Of a DNA stretch of 64,000 bases, positions 34,701 to 44,724 are shown one piece after another (positions within the stretch are counted from its first letter, which is position 1; every line of letters starts with the position of its first letter). Source of the stretch: Parelaphostrongylus tenuis (taxonomy: Eukaryota; Nematoda; Chromadorea; Rhabditida; Metastrongylidae); the NCBI GenBank assembly GCA_019055375.1, contig JAHQIW010006425.1, forward strand, positions 62,001-126,000, written 5' to 3'. The position numbers and the translations under genes were made by a program. The notes beneath the pieces were generated by a model. It had not been told where the DNA came from. It worked only from the letters and a program-made list of their open reading frames with translations, and did not search any database.

Positions 34701-37700
34701 GTGTTGCTCGCGGATATACGCTACCAATCGATCGTGTCGTCACGACTCACATGTGTAGTGCGACTTTTGATACTGAATTCATGATTTTTCTTCTCTTGAG
34801 AGAAACTCCAGATAGAACGTATGAATCTAATACTACATGATGTTCTCTGAGCGTTTACATGCTCTTCGTACTTTCCGCGAAATATAAGCATAATTATAAC
34901 AGAACGCTCGGCACGTGTGAGATCTAATTTTATTTTACATATTACAACGCCAGAAAAAAGCCTTTCCAATGAACGAGCACGTACAGCACTTCCTCAACAT
35001 TTAAGCTTTTTGTCCAGCAAAAGAGATCACCTCTTCATTCCCTGCTGGGCAGCCAAATGATTACCTCGCTTCTTATTACGTGACAACGCTCGCTTACACC
35101 CACTTGGAAGCTCATCATATCAACTATCTTGAGGATTGTAAGTAGAATCAGCTCGACCATTATTCTAATATATTATTAGAGAAGACAAAACTTCAAGCAG
35201 CACCTGAAACACCACGCAAAATATTCAAAGTCCTTTTCGGAGAATGAAAGCGAGGAAGCCAATCGGACGCAAGAAGTGCTGGGATAAAAACAGATTTAAT
35301 AAAAAGATTTAGAAAAACCTTACTAGTTCATTACCGAGTTATCAAATTTCAAATAAACTCAGTGGCTTGAAATGGCATACTTTTGCTACTACCGTCAAGC
35401 CTTGTGCTATTTCCTTTTTTTTAAACAAATTGATCAACGCAATCATCCATGAGGGTGCACTTTTTTGAATCGTCAGTGAAAGCGAAGTAACACCTCTTCA
35501 TAACAATTTGAAGCCCTTCTTCGCATTTTCTCCTTTCATTCTTTTCAACATACGGAAATGTTTGCGCGAAAAAGAGTTGGTAGCTGCTCTCGAATGATGG
35601 CTAAACATTCAAGATAAAAAAAGGAGATTCATTTGTAACATTTATCAAATGACTTTTGAATGACCCAGTAAATAAGGCTACGCAGTGGAAAAAAAAGGAA
35701 GATAATCCAAAGCTTCCAACCCACTTTATGAGAGTTTACTGAAAGCTCTAAACTTATTTTAAATGTACACGTGACAATACTTGTGTTTACAGTGACTCTA
35801 TCCCAGTGATCTCAGGAAACCCTTTGTTGTCACAGGGTTCCGAAAAAGCTCTTTTGCCATTCTGAAAGTATATGTAACAAGCAGAGAATATTTGTGATAG
35901 CTACATTATTTCGCCTATGTCAATGACATGTTAATCAATCGCTTTTCTTATTGAAACAAGTCCCAGATGAAACCGTCATGCAATCCATGCAAAAAATGTC
36001 AATTTAGCCTTTCTTTAATTTGACAACTAATGCAAACTGATTGCGCTTAATCTAATGTTTCATAAGTTCTTTCTTGAGTGAGGGTGCTAGAAAGAAAACA
36101 ACAAACAAAGGAAAATGTAACAGATTGCTTAGCTTCACCTCTATTTACAGAAATTCTGTCTATATGTTCTGAAAAAGTTGCCAAGAGACACTCATTCTAG
36201 AAATTTCTGCAATACGTTAGTATAGCGGTGAGCCCTTACCGGCGTACATGTGAGCACTGAAGAGAAAGGAGAAAAAAGTTCTCTGTAAAAAAAAAATAAT
36301 CGGTGAAGTATTAACTTGCCAAGTGTAGACGAGGAAGAGTAGTATTTCAGTGAAAAGTAGTGTTTCAATGCGAGCAACCTGATTGTGCTGCTACTGCTTT
36401 TGATCAACATGTTGATTTCATTAGACTACGTTAGCTTCCAAACAAGAGAGTCCTACTTTTGCCAAACTGCCATGATAGTATTGTTGAACCAGTAGTGGGG
36501 CCTATGTCACGTTGCAGCAGTTACTGAGACTTTATACTGCCTTTTATCCTGGTCATCCTCAAGATTCGTACACTGAAGGAAATTTGAAGCTTACAAATTA
36601 ACAGAATTTGAACAATCTAATTGATACATTGGATGAGATCGTGCCTTTCAAAAAACTTTTTGAGGTACTCGTAGAATACAAATGTCTTGCTGTTTTTATT
36701 TTTGTAACAACTTGAGTTTATAAGTAGTTTGATATCTTGCTGACTCATAGTTTGCCTTATGAGGCTCAAATCTTTTTTAGATTCTTTTGTTTATCTGAAA
36801 ATCTTGAGTATTCTAAAGCTGTCGACCACGCCATAGAGGACAATCGACAAGACAACGTAGAAGCCACTAGCTGATTGGACATTGGTTGACTACATTGAAA
36901 AAGATCGCAAGCGAATGTTATTACAAAGAAAACTGAAATGTCCTTAAATTGACGCAGCATAGAGTTTATGTATTGTGACTGCTATCGATAAGGTGTAGAA
37001 TGGATTTCCACCAAAGAGCCTAGAGTTTCTTCATAAAAAGAAAACGGCAAGAAAACGCATAATACTAATAACACAATGAAAATATTGGAATAAAGTTACA
37101 ACAGAACTCATAAAATTGATACTTACATTAATTATTACGCAGCTATATCCAATGATGTTGTGTAACATGCAAGCCTTTGAAGGTCAAACGGGAATCAAAC
37201 TCGCTTTTCACCTTTTTGGGAACGCGTGACTTCTGGTTGATTATATATTCACTATCGGACATAAGTTGACCATATTTACTATCTGTCAGCTTACTGGATT
37301 TGATGCCTACATATGATGGTTAGGGCACCGTTGACGGTTACCTGTCGACAAATCCATGCGTTTTATTGAGAAATGAGTGATGACAGAACAGAAGAATCGG
37401 ATGTGCAATTGGTTAGCACGCGCCTCCGGAAGGCGTAAAAGGCGTCCTCAATTCCCACTTGACATCCAAAGTTCTACAAATCACTCAGCACTATTGGATA
37501 TCTTTGTAACATCATGCCACCGTTGAAAACGCTTGAAGAGAAAAATTTCTAGCTAGTCATTCATATTATGCAACTATTTTTTGTAGTATATAAAAATCCT
37601 TGATTTATCAACTTTAATATTTTCAACCCGCTTAACATCATGTTTACATTTTTCTCACAATTTGGCATCCTTGTGATTATCTTCATTTTTTACCCTGACA

Positions 37701-40700
37701 CGAAAAAGATCACACAGTGAATCAAAGTTGGAGCCTAAATGTTAACTTATGCGCCTTATATCGATTATAATGTTTATTGTTCTAGATTTGAAATATATAC
37801 AACATTAGAATCGATTGATCAACGTTCTGGTTTATTAGTTCCACGACGTTTTCTAGTAAAATTATGTCAAGTAAAGAATAAAAGCTCTTTTATGAAACAT
37901 TATCCAGGTCATTTTGAGGAGTGTGCGTTAATCGGTTGAGTGGAGGACAAAGCCAGCAATGCATTTCAAAGTTCAAGGATGATCTAAGAACGTTTCGTTA
38001 AGATTCTGCTAATGTTGTTACATTTGAGGTTTTTCTGGCAGTGATTATTAGTCTATTTGCATACCGCAATGCCATCCCGACTGAGCCTTTACTGTCATGT
38101 TTGAACGTACCGCGATCATCAACAAGTGGGTTTTTTTAGCAATCAACAGCATTTTCAAAATGCATTTTATCTAGAAAGATTCTGCTAGCACGATCAAAAC
38201 CATGTCTGGTTATACGAACTCCACACAAAATGTATCTTTTTTTTTCGCGACGAAGTGGAATACTTGGCCCAAATGTGATGATGAATTGTCGATCGAATAG
38301 TCTTATCATTGCAAAATATGTCACGGATGAGCAAAATAGATGGAGCTCCGTAGTTTCCAATAGCGGAAAATTGTTACCTAAAAACCGTACGAGCTCGGAC
38401 AGAGCCTTTGTGGACCATATCCGACAACCGTACTATCCGCTTGTGATTTTTAGTAGTACACTACCTAATGCAACCCAGTGATGGTAATGTCGCTCATCAA
38501 GGACAAGATACCGCTTCAATCCTTCTCCGGCTCTTAGAACCTTTTATTCCTTTGTGGTCAGGATTGCGGCACCAGCCTGTCCGATGGCAAACTTCTTACA
38601 AGTCGAGGAAGACCTTCGAATTCATCTGTCTCAAATTTCCAAAAAGCAGCGTCCTCAAACCACCATTTATAATGTACAGAAAAAACCAAAGCCGCGCGCA
38701 GAAAGCTCGCCGAAATTTGGTGATAACACATAACAGGAACGAATCGAATGTCAGGTCAGAAGTGCTGGGATCCACATAATAAATGTGAAGACGAGTTCTT
38801 TAAAGCCTCCTCGCTCAAGGTGATGTTGAATGTCAAATATATCTATGATAACAATAGTGAGAGCGAGAAGAAACTATTGAACAGAAAAAACTATCCAGGT
38901 AGCGAGAGCGAACTCATGTGTATCGCAGAGCACTTTTAAACCACTGCGCCTTAAACGTCATCTGTGTGCAGAGACCGTCTAAGTATTTTCACCAGACACC
39001 GCCTGGAGACTTTGGTCGCAATCCAAATATAGCAGGATAGAGTCGGCATCAACTCGTTGCGAAGTTTGCAAGAATGCGGTCACTCGAACAAAAAAAATTA
39101 GTTAAATCATTGTGCCAATGTATAGGATTCAAGGGCTTGTGGTCCCACAGGAACGCTCATTCTTGTCTTAAGGTTGGATTTTACGAAATCTCCTGAATAA
39201 AGTACTTCTGTGTGGCAAACAAATGTCAAAGATATTGAAACCTAATTTAGTTGATGTTACCATCGCTACTGCCGTATTTCTGCCGATTAATTGTCTATGC
39301 ATTATAATGTCAATTCTTCTCTTCCGGAGACATAGGCGGAACGTCACAGAGTAAGCATAGGTCTTGATTACACAAGAATTTATTAGATTGGTACTCCACT
39401 TTATTCAGCAAGTGTTCTTTGAAATTCTATTTGAAGATCAGTGGAACGAGATTCGAGAACGTTTCTCAGAAATTAAGTCGACCTCACCATTTCTTTCGGG
39501 AGGTCGATAACGTTGTCAGTGTCCATATTTTAGTTTGTCATTTTATTTGCTGACAAATTGCTAAAACATTCTGAATGTTTGATACCGAAACTAGCCGATT
39601 TTCAATGATACAAGAGGTGACTTTCATTTAAATTGCATTAAATTATCATGTGCAAAAATGCGCCAATGAGGCTCTTTTGTATTCGATATCCATGGTAATT
39701 TTGAAGCTATTTTTTTTGAAAGAAGCAACATGTACTAAACAACTCGAACGATGTTTAGGTCTCGCTTTGATGTGTTGCGACACTTTCACGCAAAGCTTAA
39801 TAAAGACGCGCTATGCTTTTTGCGATCCACTACCATCACGATGTCGGTGCTCATCGTGCTCTATCCCATACTCATCACGACTGTACGCCTCACCTTCTAC
39901 TACACGCCTAGAATTCTGAACAAAACACTAGGGAATTTAGCTCATGTGAGTGCTATCGTTGATAACACAATGAAGCAAACAATCTACATCCGAGAGCATT
40001 GGATGGTAGGCAAGTTCGCCCTAGATAGGAGTTGAAACCGCGTTTTACCCATTATTGGGGCGCGAACTACCTACCACTGAATCACTAAGGCCACAGCTTT
40101 ACTGCACTTATTCATCGACATACCTATCGTTTCTCTCCACTATTATCTTTGAACGGGTGAACAAAATATAGAAGTAGACGAGAATAGTTCGACAAGATTT
40201 AACTATGTTTGAATTAACCAGATTGTAATAAATACTTGGATTTGTGTCTGGAATACATTCGTCTGTCAGTGGAAGAGAAGGTAGAAAAACACGTAAGGAA
40301 ATAAATCACCGCCTATAGAGTTCGCCACCAAATCTCAAATACAATGGTATGAAGTATACAATAAAATAAACCACCTTTCAATGAGCTCATCACAAAAACG
40401 TAAGGAATAAAATTCAGAGTCTATCAAGAGCATGAAAACTACACAGTAAAATAACTCATATTTTTAGAGCTCCCTACAGGATAATAGATAGAGTGATAGA
40501 AAGCATGGAATGAAATAAATCATATTCTATACAGCTCGTTAGAAAAGCGTGATTACTTTAGTCGCTTATGCTCCTGAATGAGATTACAATTCATTTGTTT
40601 TCAGATAGCGAACTGGTACTGCGTGATCGTTCCGGTGGTGATGATCCATGCTGCACGAAAAGTACGATCGGAGAGAAGACGTAAAATAGATTCAATATTG

Positions 40701-40826
40701 CAAAAGCAAGTGCATGGCGAGGAGGGTGCCAATACCTACTTTAACCTACTTAATAGTCAATGGCAAAAAAGTCATGAAAGCAGGTCTGGTCAACACGAGA
40801 AGTCGTCAGTGGAAGAAATTGTATAA
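28750..40826 (+). CDS. Serpentine chemoreceptor-type GPCR (Sra/Srab-like), TM4 exon unresolved
   Basis: Seven-helix receptor, probably sensory. Exons: 28750-28807, 28896-29104, 29322-29384, 33644-33865, 35018-35137 (tentative), 39203-39350, 39759-39945, 40605-40826. It starts MPVLFALLLALT (signal-like), then an N-terminal loop with several cysteines. TM1 is HVVSGVLGVFLSVYYLC, the loop HFLPRNTK resembles the FH.NtK box, and TM2 is FLWMTLAAIITHS. SDPCSVQSTVSSC precedes TM3, ILGFNQYFVYVDRLL. TM5 is VFLPINCLCIIMSILLF, TM6 is TMSVLIVLYPILITTV and TM7 is NWYCVIVPVVMI. The tail YFNLLNSQW recalls the ending of Sra/Srab proteins. Phase is consistent except between 33865 and 35018, where an exon ending in phase 1 is missing. 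The acceptor at 39202 (AATAAAG) is weak. It may be a pseudogene if TM4 is really absent. Confidence 0.7.
29858..30395 (+). mobile_element. Mariner, 5'-deleted copy with transposase C-terminus (inactive)
   Basis: The left end GGGTGTAGAAAGAGTTCCGT follows a TA. The interior keeps only the C-terminal part of a transposase: TAKKIKEKYDEFEEVEILPH, then PAYSTDA and further on QEHFDSKLQEW and KLVERWW. An internal stop interrupts it, and the N-terminal half is missing. The right end is degenerate, near 30395. It lies inside the receptor intron 29385-33643. Confidence 0.75.
30400..31233. other. Receptor intron, nothing recognised
   Basis: AT-rich intron DNA between two mariner copies. No exon or repeat was identified. 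Confidence 0.5.
31234..31795 (-). mobile_element. Mariner, internally deleted (inactive), same lineage as 29858
   Basis: Terminal inverted repeats GGTTGAGGAAAAAGTTCCTT (left) and the inverse of GGTTGAGAGAGAGGTTCCTT (right) are each bounded by TA. 562 bp. On the minus strand fragments of the transposase are readable with frameshifts: a QDKAKPHTAKK-like block, an ILPHTA block and KFFDPKPGEWHFERVRKLV. The N-terminal DNA-binding half is deleted. Confidence 0.8.
32218..32560 (-). mobile_element. RTE-type LINE 3' end, minus strand
   Basis: The minus frame reads KLAGHVMCFNDNRWTRAVAD, WIARDIKR and PPTR, homologous to the LINE tail at 22076. The 3' part (GGTACCAGCAACACTTCCGT region) is almost identical to the other copy. 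Only the end of the element is present. It lies in the receptor intron. Confidence 0.78.
32665..33214 (-). mobile_element. Mariner of a second lineage, internally deleted (inactive)
   Basis: The left end GGTTGAAAGAAAGTTCTGG and the right end, the inverse of GGTTGGAAAGAAAGTTTG, form the terminal inverted repeats of a 550-bp copy. The minus strand holds the N-terminal half of the transposase: EVEGEGTTSKFTAGRWYQRF, then after a frameshift DLDLEDKPLSGRLKMS. The catalytic region is absent. This lineage is SETMAR/Hsmar-like in its motif wording. Confidence 0.78.
34270..34980. repeat. Dispersed repeat module in receptor intron
   Basis: Contains TTTTCATAAGAGTGTCAATA, a CTTATAGCGCTG box and CCAGAAAAAAGCCTTTCC, in the order also seen at 17640-18330 and in the 49726 element. 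Reading frames here are explained by the repeat. Confidence 0.45.
35138..37150. other. Receptor intron, nothing firmly recognised
   Basis: An attractive open frame after a TTATTAG acceptor at 35181 (RRQNFKQHLKHHAKYSKSF) ends in a stop at about 35286, but its phase does not fit the preceding exon. The remainder is AT-rich without structure. Confidence 0.4.
37178..37560. repeat. Pair of diverged tRNA-like heads with a SINE body
   Basis: 37178-37240 (minus) resembles the tRNA-like sequence at 25904 (CGGGAATCAAAC, GGGAACGCGTG). 37404-37475 (plus) has a GGATGTG/GACATCC acceptor, an ATTGGTTAGCACGC A-box-like string and a GCGCC/GGCGT anticodon stem. The following CACTATTGGATATCTTTGTA and CATCATGCC body matches the tail after the tRNA-like unit at 58085. 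Confidence 0.5.
37561..38487. other. Receptor intron with AT-rich open frames
   Basis: The segment 37648-37704 encodes a hydrophobic run (FGILVIIFIFYPDTKK) that would suit TM4, but no AG acceptor lies between it and an in-frame stop upstream. Frames at 37739-37939 and 38230-38481 show no recognisable domain. Confidence 0.35.
38488..38733 (+). CDS. Short open frame of unknown origin inside the receptor intron
   Basis: An 81-codon open stretch with an internal ATG at 38584. The part from there reads MANFLQVEEDLRIHLSQISK, KQRPQTTIYNVQKKPKPRAE and ends SSPKFGDNT-stop. The basic, proline-rich end and the balanced composition suggest a real coding past, perhaps a transposase fragment. It lies wholly within the intron 35138-39202. 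No family assignment. Confidence 0.22.
   Translation, partial: CRSSRTRYRFNPSPALRTFYSFVVRIAAPACPMANFLQVEEDLRIHLSQISKKQRPQTTIYNVQKKPKPRAESSPKFGDNT
40029..40100 (-). repeat. Diverged tRNA-like unit in receptor intron
   Basis: On the minus strand TGGCCTTAGTGATTCAGTGG, GTTCGCGCCCCA and CGCGGTTTCAACTC follow the same order as the cloverleaf at 25904-25975. The stems are degraded. It probably belongs to the same SINE family. Confidence 0.45.
40265..40560. repeat. Degenerate tandem repeat in the last receptor intron
   Basis: Four diverged units of about 60-80 bp share GAAATAAATCAC followed by TATAGAGCTC and an ACAAAAACGT-like string. They start near 40300, 40367, 40450 and 40515. The units differ in many positions, so the array is old. 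Confidence 0.45.
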
Positions 40827-40957
40827 AGATTTCTTATTGTTAAAAGATTTCTTCGTCAGTAAAACTACCAAAGCACCACCGATCGCTATTAATGCGCCCG
40901 ATTTCATAGTGACTATGGAAACATTAGTCTTTCTCATGTTTTCTCAGTGTCAATATT

Positions 40958-41719
40958 AGTCAAGTTTTGACACTGAAACAATAAGCACCAGAATTATTAA
41001 CCAAAAGTAATTAGACTTGCTTAACAACACTTTCCAAAGTATGGGTTATCAGCTTGAACACAGTTCTTCTATCTCTAAAGCAACAATTCAAAACCACTCT
41101 CTTAGAATTCATCATCGTTGGAGTCAAGGAAACTTGCCAATCCTTGACGAAAATAATTGATGTCTCGGAACTCCTTCTTGCCCAGGAAATGCTCTAGCAA
41201 GCGAAGGTGGTAGTCAGGCGGCGACAAATAGGATCGTGCGCTGGATCATCACTGCCAACTCGTTGATAGCCAAAGTCGAATCCTCTTCAGCTGCTTTGAT
41301 GTCTGCCGCTCGATCAACTTCGCGTGGACGGCCGGAGTACAGTTGGTATTTCAAGTCAAGTGTTACCGGCGCGAAACTCAGCAAAGAACCAAGGTGCTGT
41401 TTGATTGGACCACAAATCCTTGATCCTTTACACGGTTATGTTTTCGAAGGCGGTCTGTGCATCGCCTGCCAACTCGTAATCGTATAAAACAGCAAATTAC
41501 AATAGGGGGCTTTGTTGACCGGCCGTGATACGGCAAGTGTAGATAAATTTGGTGCCAAAAGTCCCAGGAAATTCTGCACAAATCGGTATTGATTTGTTGT
41601 CTGGGAGATGGCAGAGGTGTGTTCAGGCTTTTGAATAGTGTTGCTAAGCAATTTCAATTACTTCTAAGTAATAAATTTGGTGTTTATTGCTCCAACGCCA
41701 AAACATATAAGGAGTCCTA
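40958..41719 (-). mobile_element. Internally deleted mariner, bandit-like lineage
   Basis: The ends are GTCAAGTTTTGACACTG (left, after TA) and the inverse of GGACTCCTTATATGTTTTGG (right). Subterminal CACCAAATTT and AAGTAATTGAAATTG match the palindromic mariners. The minus strand encodes a middle block (SGRPREVDRAADIKAAEEDS, then LAINELAVM). After a deletion there is a C-terminal block, frameshifted, with LEHFLGKKEFRDINYF and SFLDSNDDEF. The catalytic aspartates are in the deleted part. It begins 132 bp after the receptor stop, so it may lie in the 3' UTR. Confidence 0.75.
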
Positions 41720-43600
41720 ATATTTGAGTGCCAAGAAGATCGGTTTTGTTGAAGTTCAATCCTTATTGTAGTTTCAGCAGGCCTCAAAACCTCCATGTAA
41801 ATCAAACTGCCAGTCGTTCAACATTTTCCGCATATACTAGATGTAGACACAAGATTTGACATTTTTTGCGTTTAGAAAATCCATTTTTTAACCATTTGGA
41901 AACAGAGCTTTTTTCTTCTTCTTTGGACTTTCCATGATTATTCGATAGCTCATATCTCGATGTTTCCACGAGTTCGCTTGCTTCTCAAGCACCTTCCCGT
42001 GAACCACGGCAGCGAAAATAAAACGCTCAATTGAATGATACTAATATCGTGAAATTTCAATGCAAAAATTGTGTTAAAAAACCAAAATGGCCCGAACTTT
42101 TTACACAACCTATTAACTAATGGTCTCAGGCCAGCTGTGCTTGCCGCTTTGACACATTTCCTGTTTGATTTTTAGCGCTGGCCTTTTTTGATTTTGGTCG
42201 ACGAAATGAGGTAGTTGAAAACGTTTCTCTACTATCTCGCCATCTTTCTAATGAGGGAAAACTGTAAGCTGCCGCTCGTATCACTGTTCGATAGTCCGGT
42301 AGTTTTGGATGTCATTAGTTTGTGGACCATCCACGGTTACTTTTTTGAGCTGCTGTGAGGCTTCAATATGACTTTTTCCTCGCAATAGTGACTACTGATT
42401 ATAAGAATTCTAGAGGAGGGGAAGGGTTTGAAGCATAATCCTATGACCGACTATCAATTAACCTCGGCATTGATTGAATATCTCCTTGATTTTCTTATTG
42501 AGCAACAATCAACAACCTCGTACTTGCTGATTATGAAAATCAAGGTTAAAAGCATAGGCATAAAAGTCTGCATTAAAAGACAAGTTACCACAGCTCAGCG
42601 TTGATGACTGAAAAATCACAAAGCACTCTAAGGCGGCATCTAGTTTTAACTCAGTGTATACATTAAGCACAAAGCCGCGTGATTTCCCTTAACGGCAAAG
42701 AGTGCGATTGCGTGAGTTTGAATATGCTGTGGCTGAACTCTTGTAAAGAATCTGTGGATACTTTTGTAAAGCTTCTGTAGGGCGATTACGTTGGAGAAAC
42801 GGGTAGACCACTCTGGGTTAATTTAAAATAGATCTCCCAGTCGAAATACTCAATGCCAAACGAACCGCTCTATGAGGTTCAAGGCTCGCAAGAGCACAAA
42901 AACATAATGGAGAAGATTTTGGCTAACCATCCTTGCATAGAAATCTAACAGACATGCAACAAAAGTTCTCGATACATTTTGGATGTATTTCCAGTTTTAG
43001 GACCTACTATGGACCGAGTACATAATAATTTTCGCACGCACTTTTTTGTATTAGTTTGCCGTGCCAATATGCCGCGCACTCGACCTTGATTGGGGTAGAC
43101 TATGTATTAGTAGTAGGAAAACCAACCACTCGGAGCGTGTATTTCATTTTGAAGGACCTGGATTATATCAGTAGATAATAAAGATGATATCTAAAAATTT
43201 TAATGAGATTCTATTTGTTGAAATAATGCTAAAGCCCAATGGAACTGACCAATATTGGTATTTGAAATTATGGATTTGGTAAACTAACGCAAAAATGCTT
43301 TATTTGTATTTAAAAATTTCACAGGTAATATTGGACATATTTAATGTGTGACCAGAAGTAGTATGATTGACATTGCAGATCATGATGTATTGATAGTGCA
43401 ATTTTGTTTATCCCAGAGAATATGAATTGGACCAGTACTGATTCACTTTGCATTTTCTTGATCTTCCACTTCTCCCGACATGTCTTCTGAATCTGAGCTT
43501 GACGATGGATTTGCCGATTTCTCTTCCACCAGAACAAAGCCTTGCGGGTCGGGGGAACACCTTAATCATCAGGCATTCAAACCGCTTTTGCAGTAACGAG
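41720..43600. other. Unassigned; one mariner-like terminus at about 42086-42115
   Basis: The string CGAACTTTTTACACAACCTA is the inverse of a GGTTGTGTAAAAAGTTCG terminus like those at 31234 and 32665. Its partner end was not found. Frames on both strands at 43440-43570 look protein-like (minus: FVLVEEKSANPSSSSDSEDM; plus: MSSESELDDGFADFSSTRTK) but I could not decide between them. Confidence 0.35.
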
Positions 43601-43634
43601 CGACTTTCAGTAACTTGAAGAACGAACGTGGGCT

Positions 43635-43896
43635 TTAATAGTGCTTTCCTCCGAACTCGTCACTTTTTTCAGGGCCGCAGTAGTGGATACAGGAAATTTC
43701 GAAAAGCTGGAATTAGTTTTGTAATCGTCTGTTTGAAATGAACAAATACATTGTCTCCGCATACCATTTGCTCTGGTTGCATCTTATATAGTTCAGGGAA
43801 TAAGTTTCGACAAATAAAGGCGGCGAATTGACGCAAATTCGCTATATGAGTAATCGCAATCACAGCTCCTGAAATCTCAAGGTCCACAAAGTATCG
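43635..43896 (-). CDS. Candidate two-exon 3' end of an unknown gene
   Basis: Exon 43765-43896 follows an ATTTTCACAG acceptor and reads RYFVDLEISGAVIAITHIAN, LRQFAAFICRNLFPELYK and MQPEQM. A 58-base intron (43707-43764, donor GTATGC, acceptor AATTCCAG) leads in phase 0 to LFEISCIHYCGPEKSDEFGG and KHY-stop at 43635. The short intron is of typical nematode size. Read-through without splicing is also open for 24 codons. No family was recognised and no upstream exon was found. Confidence 0.3.
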
Positions 43897-44228
43897 CTGT
43901 GAAAATATAATCACGTCTTACGCATTCCAATTCATTTTTCGCAATCTTTCCAAAACTATGACCAAGCCCACTGAAATTCCCACTTAATTGTTTAGACTAC
44001 CGGTAACAGAATATTTGGAGCTTTTGAACTTCTACAAAAAAAGCCGCTCTTAGAAATCTGTATTATACTCGCGAATGTTATTTGTTTGGCCGGCTTTCCA
44101 AGAGATCTGCTTTGAATGTTATCCATAATTCAGTAATTATGATTTTGGTTGATTATTGAGTAGTGAAAAACAGTTTCATTTGATAGTTCTATTGACTAGA
44201 ACGAACATCTTCTTACGCTCTAGGTAGT

Positions 44229-44612
44229 ATTGGATCAGGGCAAAAGTAATGGCGGCTTTAGGTCATGAATTTTTGAATGATTATAACTAAGCTCAAAGAT
44301 ATCTCTATTAATCACATAAAAACACTACAGTTAACACATTTTGCAAACGAGTAACTGTAGCATAGTAATCGGTGCTTCGGAGTTTGACGAAAACTCTTGG
44401 AAGGGATTTTTCGCATCCTCTGAGTGTGGAAGCGGTTTCCTGAAGAAGTTGCCGGAGATGCTTAAAAAAGTGGTCGTCGGTGAGTGCGAAGTCGACCAAT
44501 ATAAAAGGTGAGGCGAAACTTTGTAGCCCAATTCGTTCAACTTTTGAAGGTTCGTTGTACCACGTGTGGCTATTGGAGGCTGTAGCTAAACCGTCATTAC
44601 TTTTGCACCAAA
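44229..44612 (-). mobile_element. Mariner remnant with transposase C-terminus (third lineage)
   Basis: The ends carry GGCAAAAGTAATGGCGG and the inverse of TTTGGTGCAAAAGTAATGAC, the GCAAAAGTAAT signature of Hsmar-type termini. The minus strand reads ELGYKVSPHLLYW, TDDHFFKHLRQLLQ and, frameshifted, NPFQEF, where PHPPYSPDL and HFFKHL belong in a mariner C-terminus. A second inverted terminus (AAACCGCAATTACTTT) lies at 44693-44711. It is non-functional. Confidence 0.72.
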
Positions 44613-44724
44613 CTTTTCGTCCCCAATTTGATTCAAATGGCTAACGACCACAGACTTGGTCTGACCGTTGAGCTTCTCTGCAACATGTGTGAAACCGCAA
44701 TTACTTTTTTAACAACCAACATCC

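Noticed and set aside
35181..35286. Open frame after a TTATTAG acceptor as a receptor exon
   Set aside because: Its phase 0 start conflicts with the phase 1 end of the exon at 35018-35137, and the C-terminal stop would leave TM5-TM7 unused.
37648..37704. Hydrophobic segment as the missing TM4 exon of the receptor
   Set aside because: No AG acceptor between it and an in-frame stop at about 37597, and the phase to 39203 does not fit.
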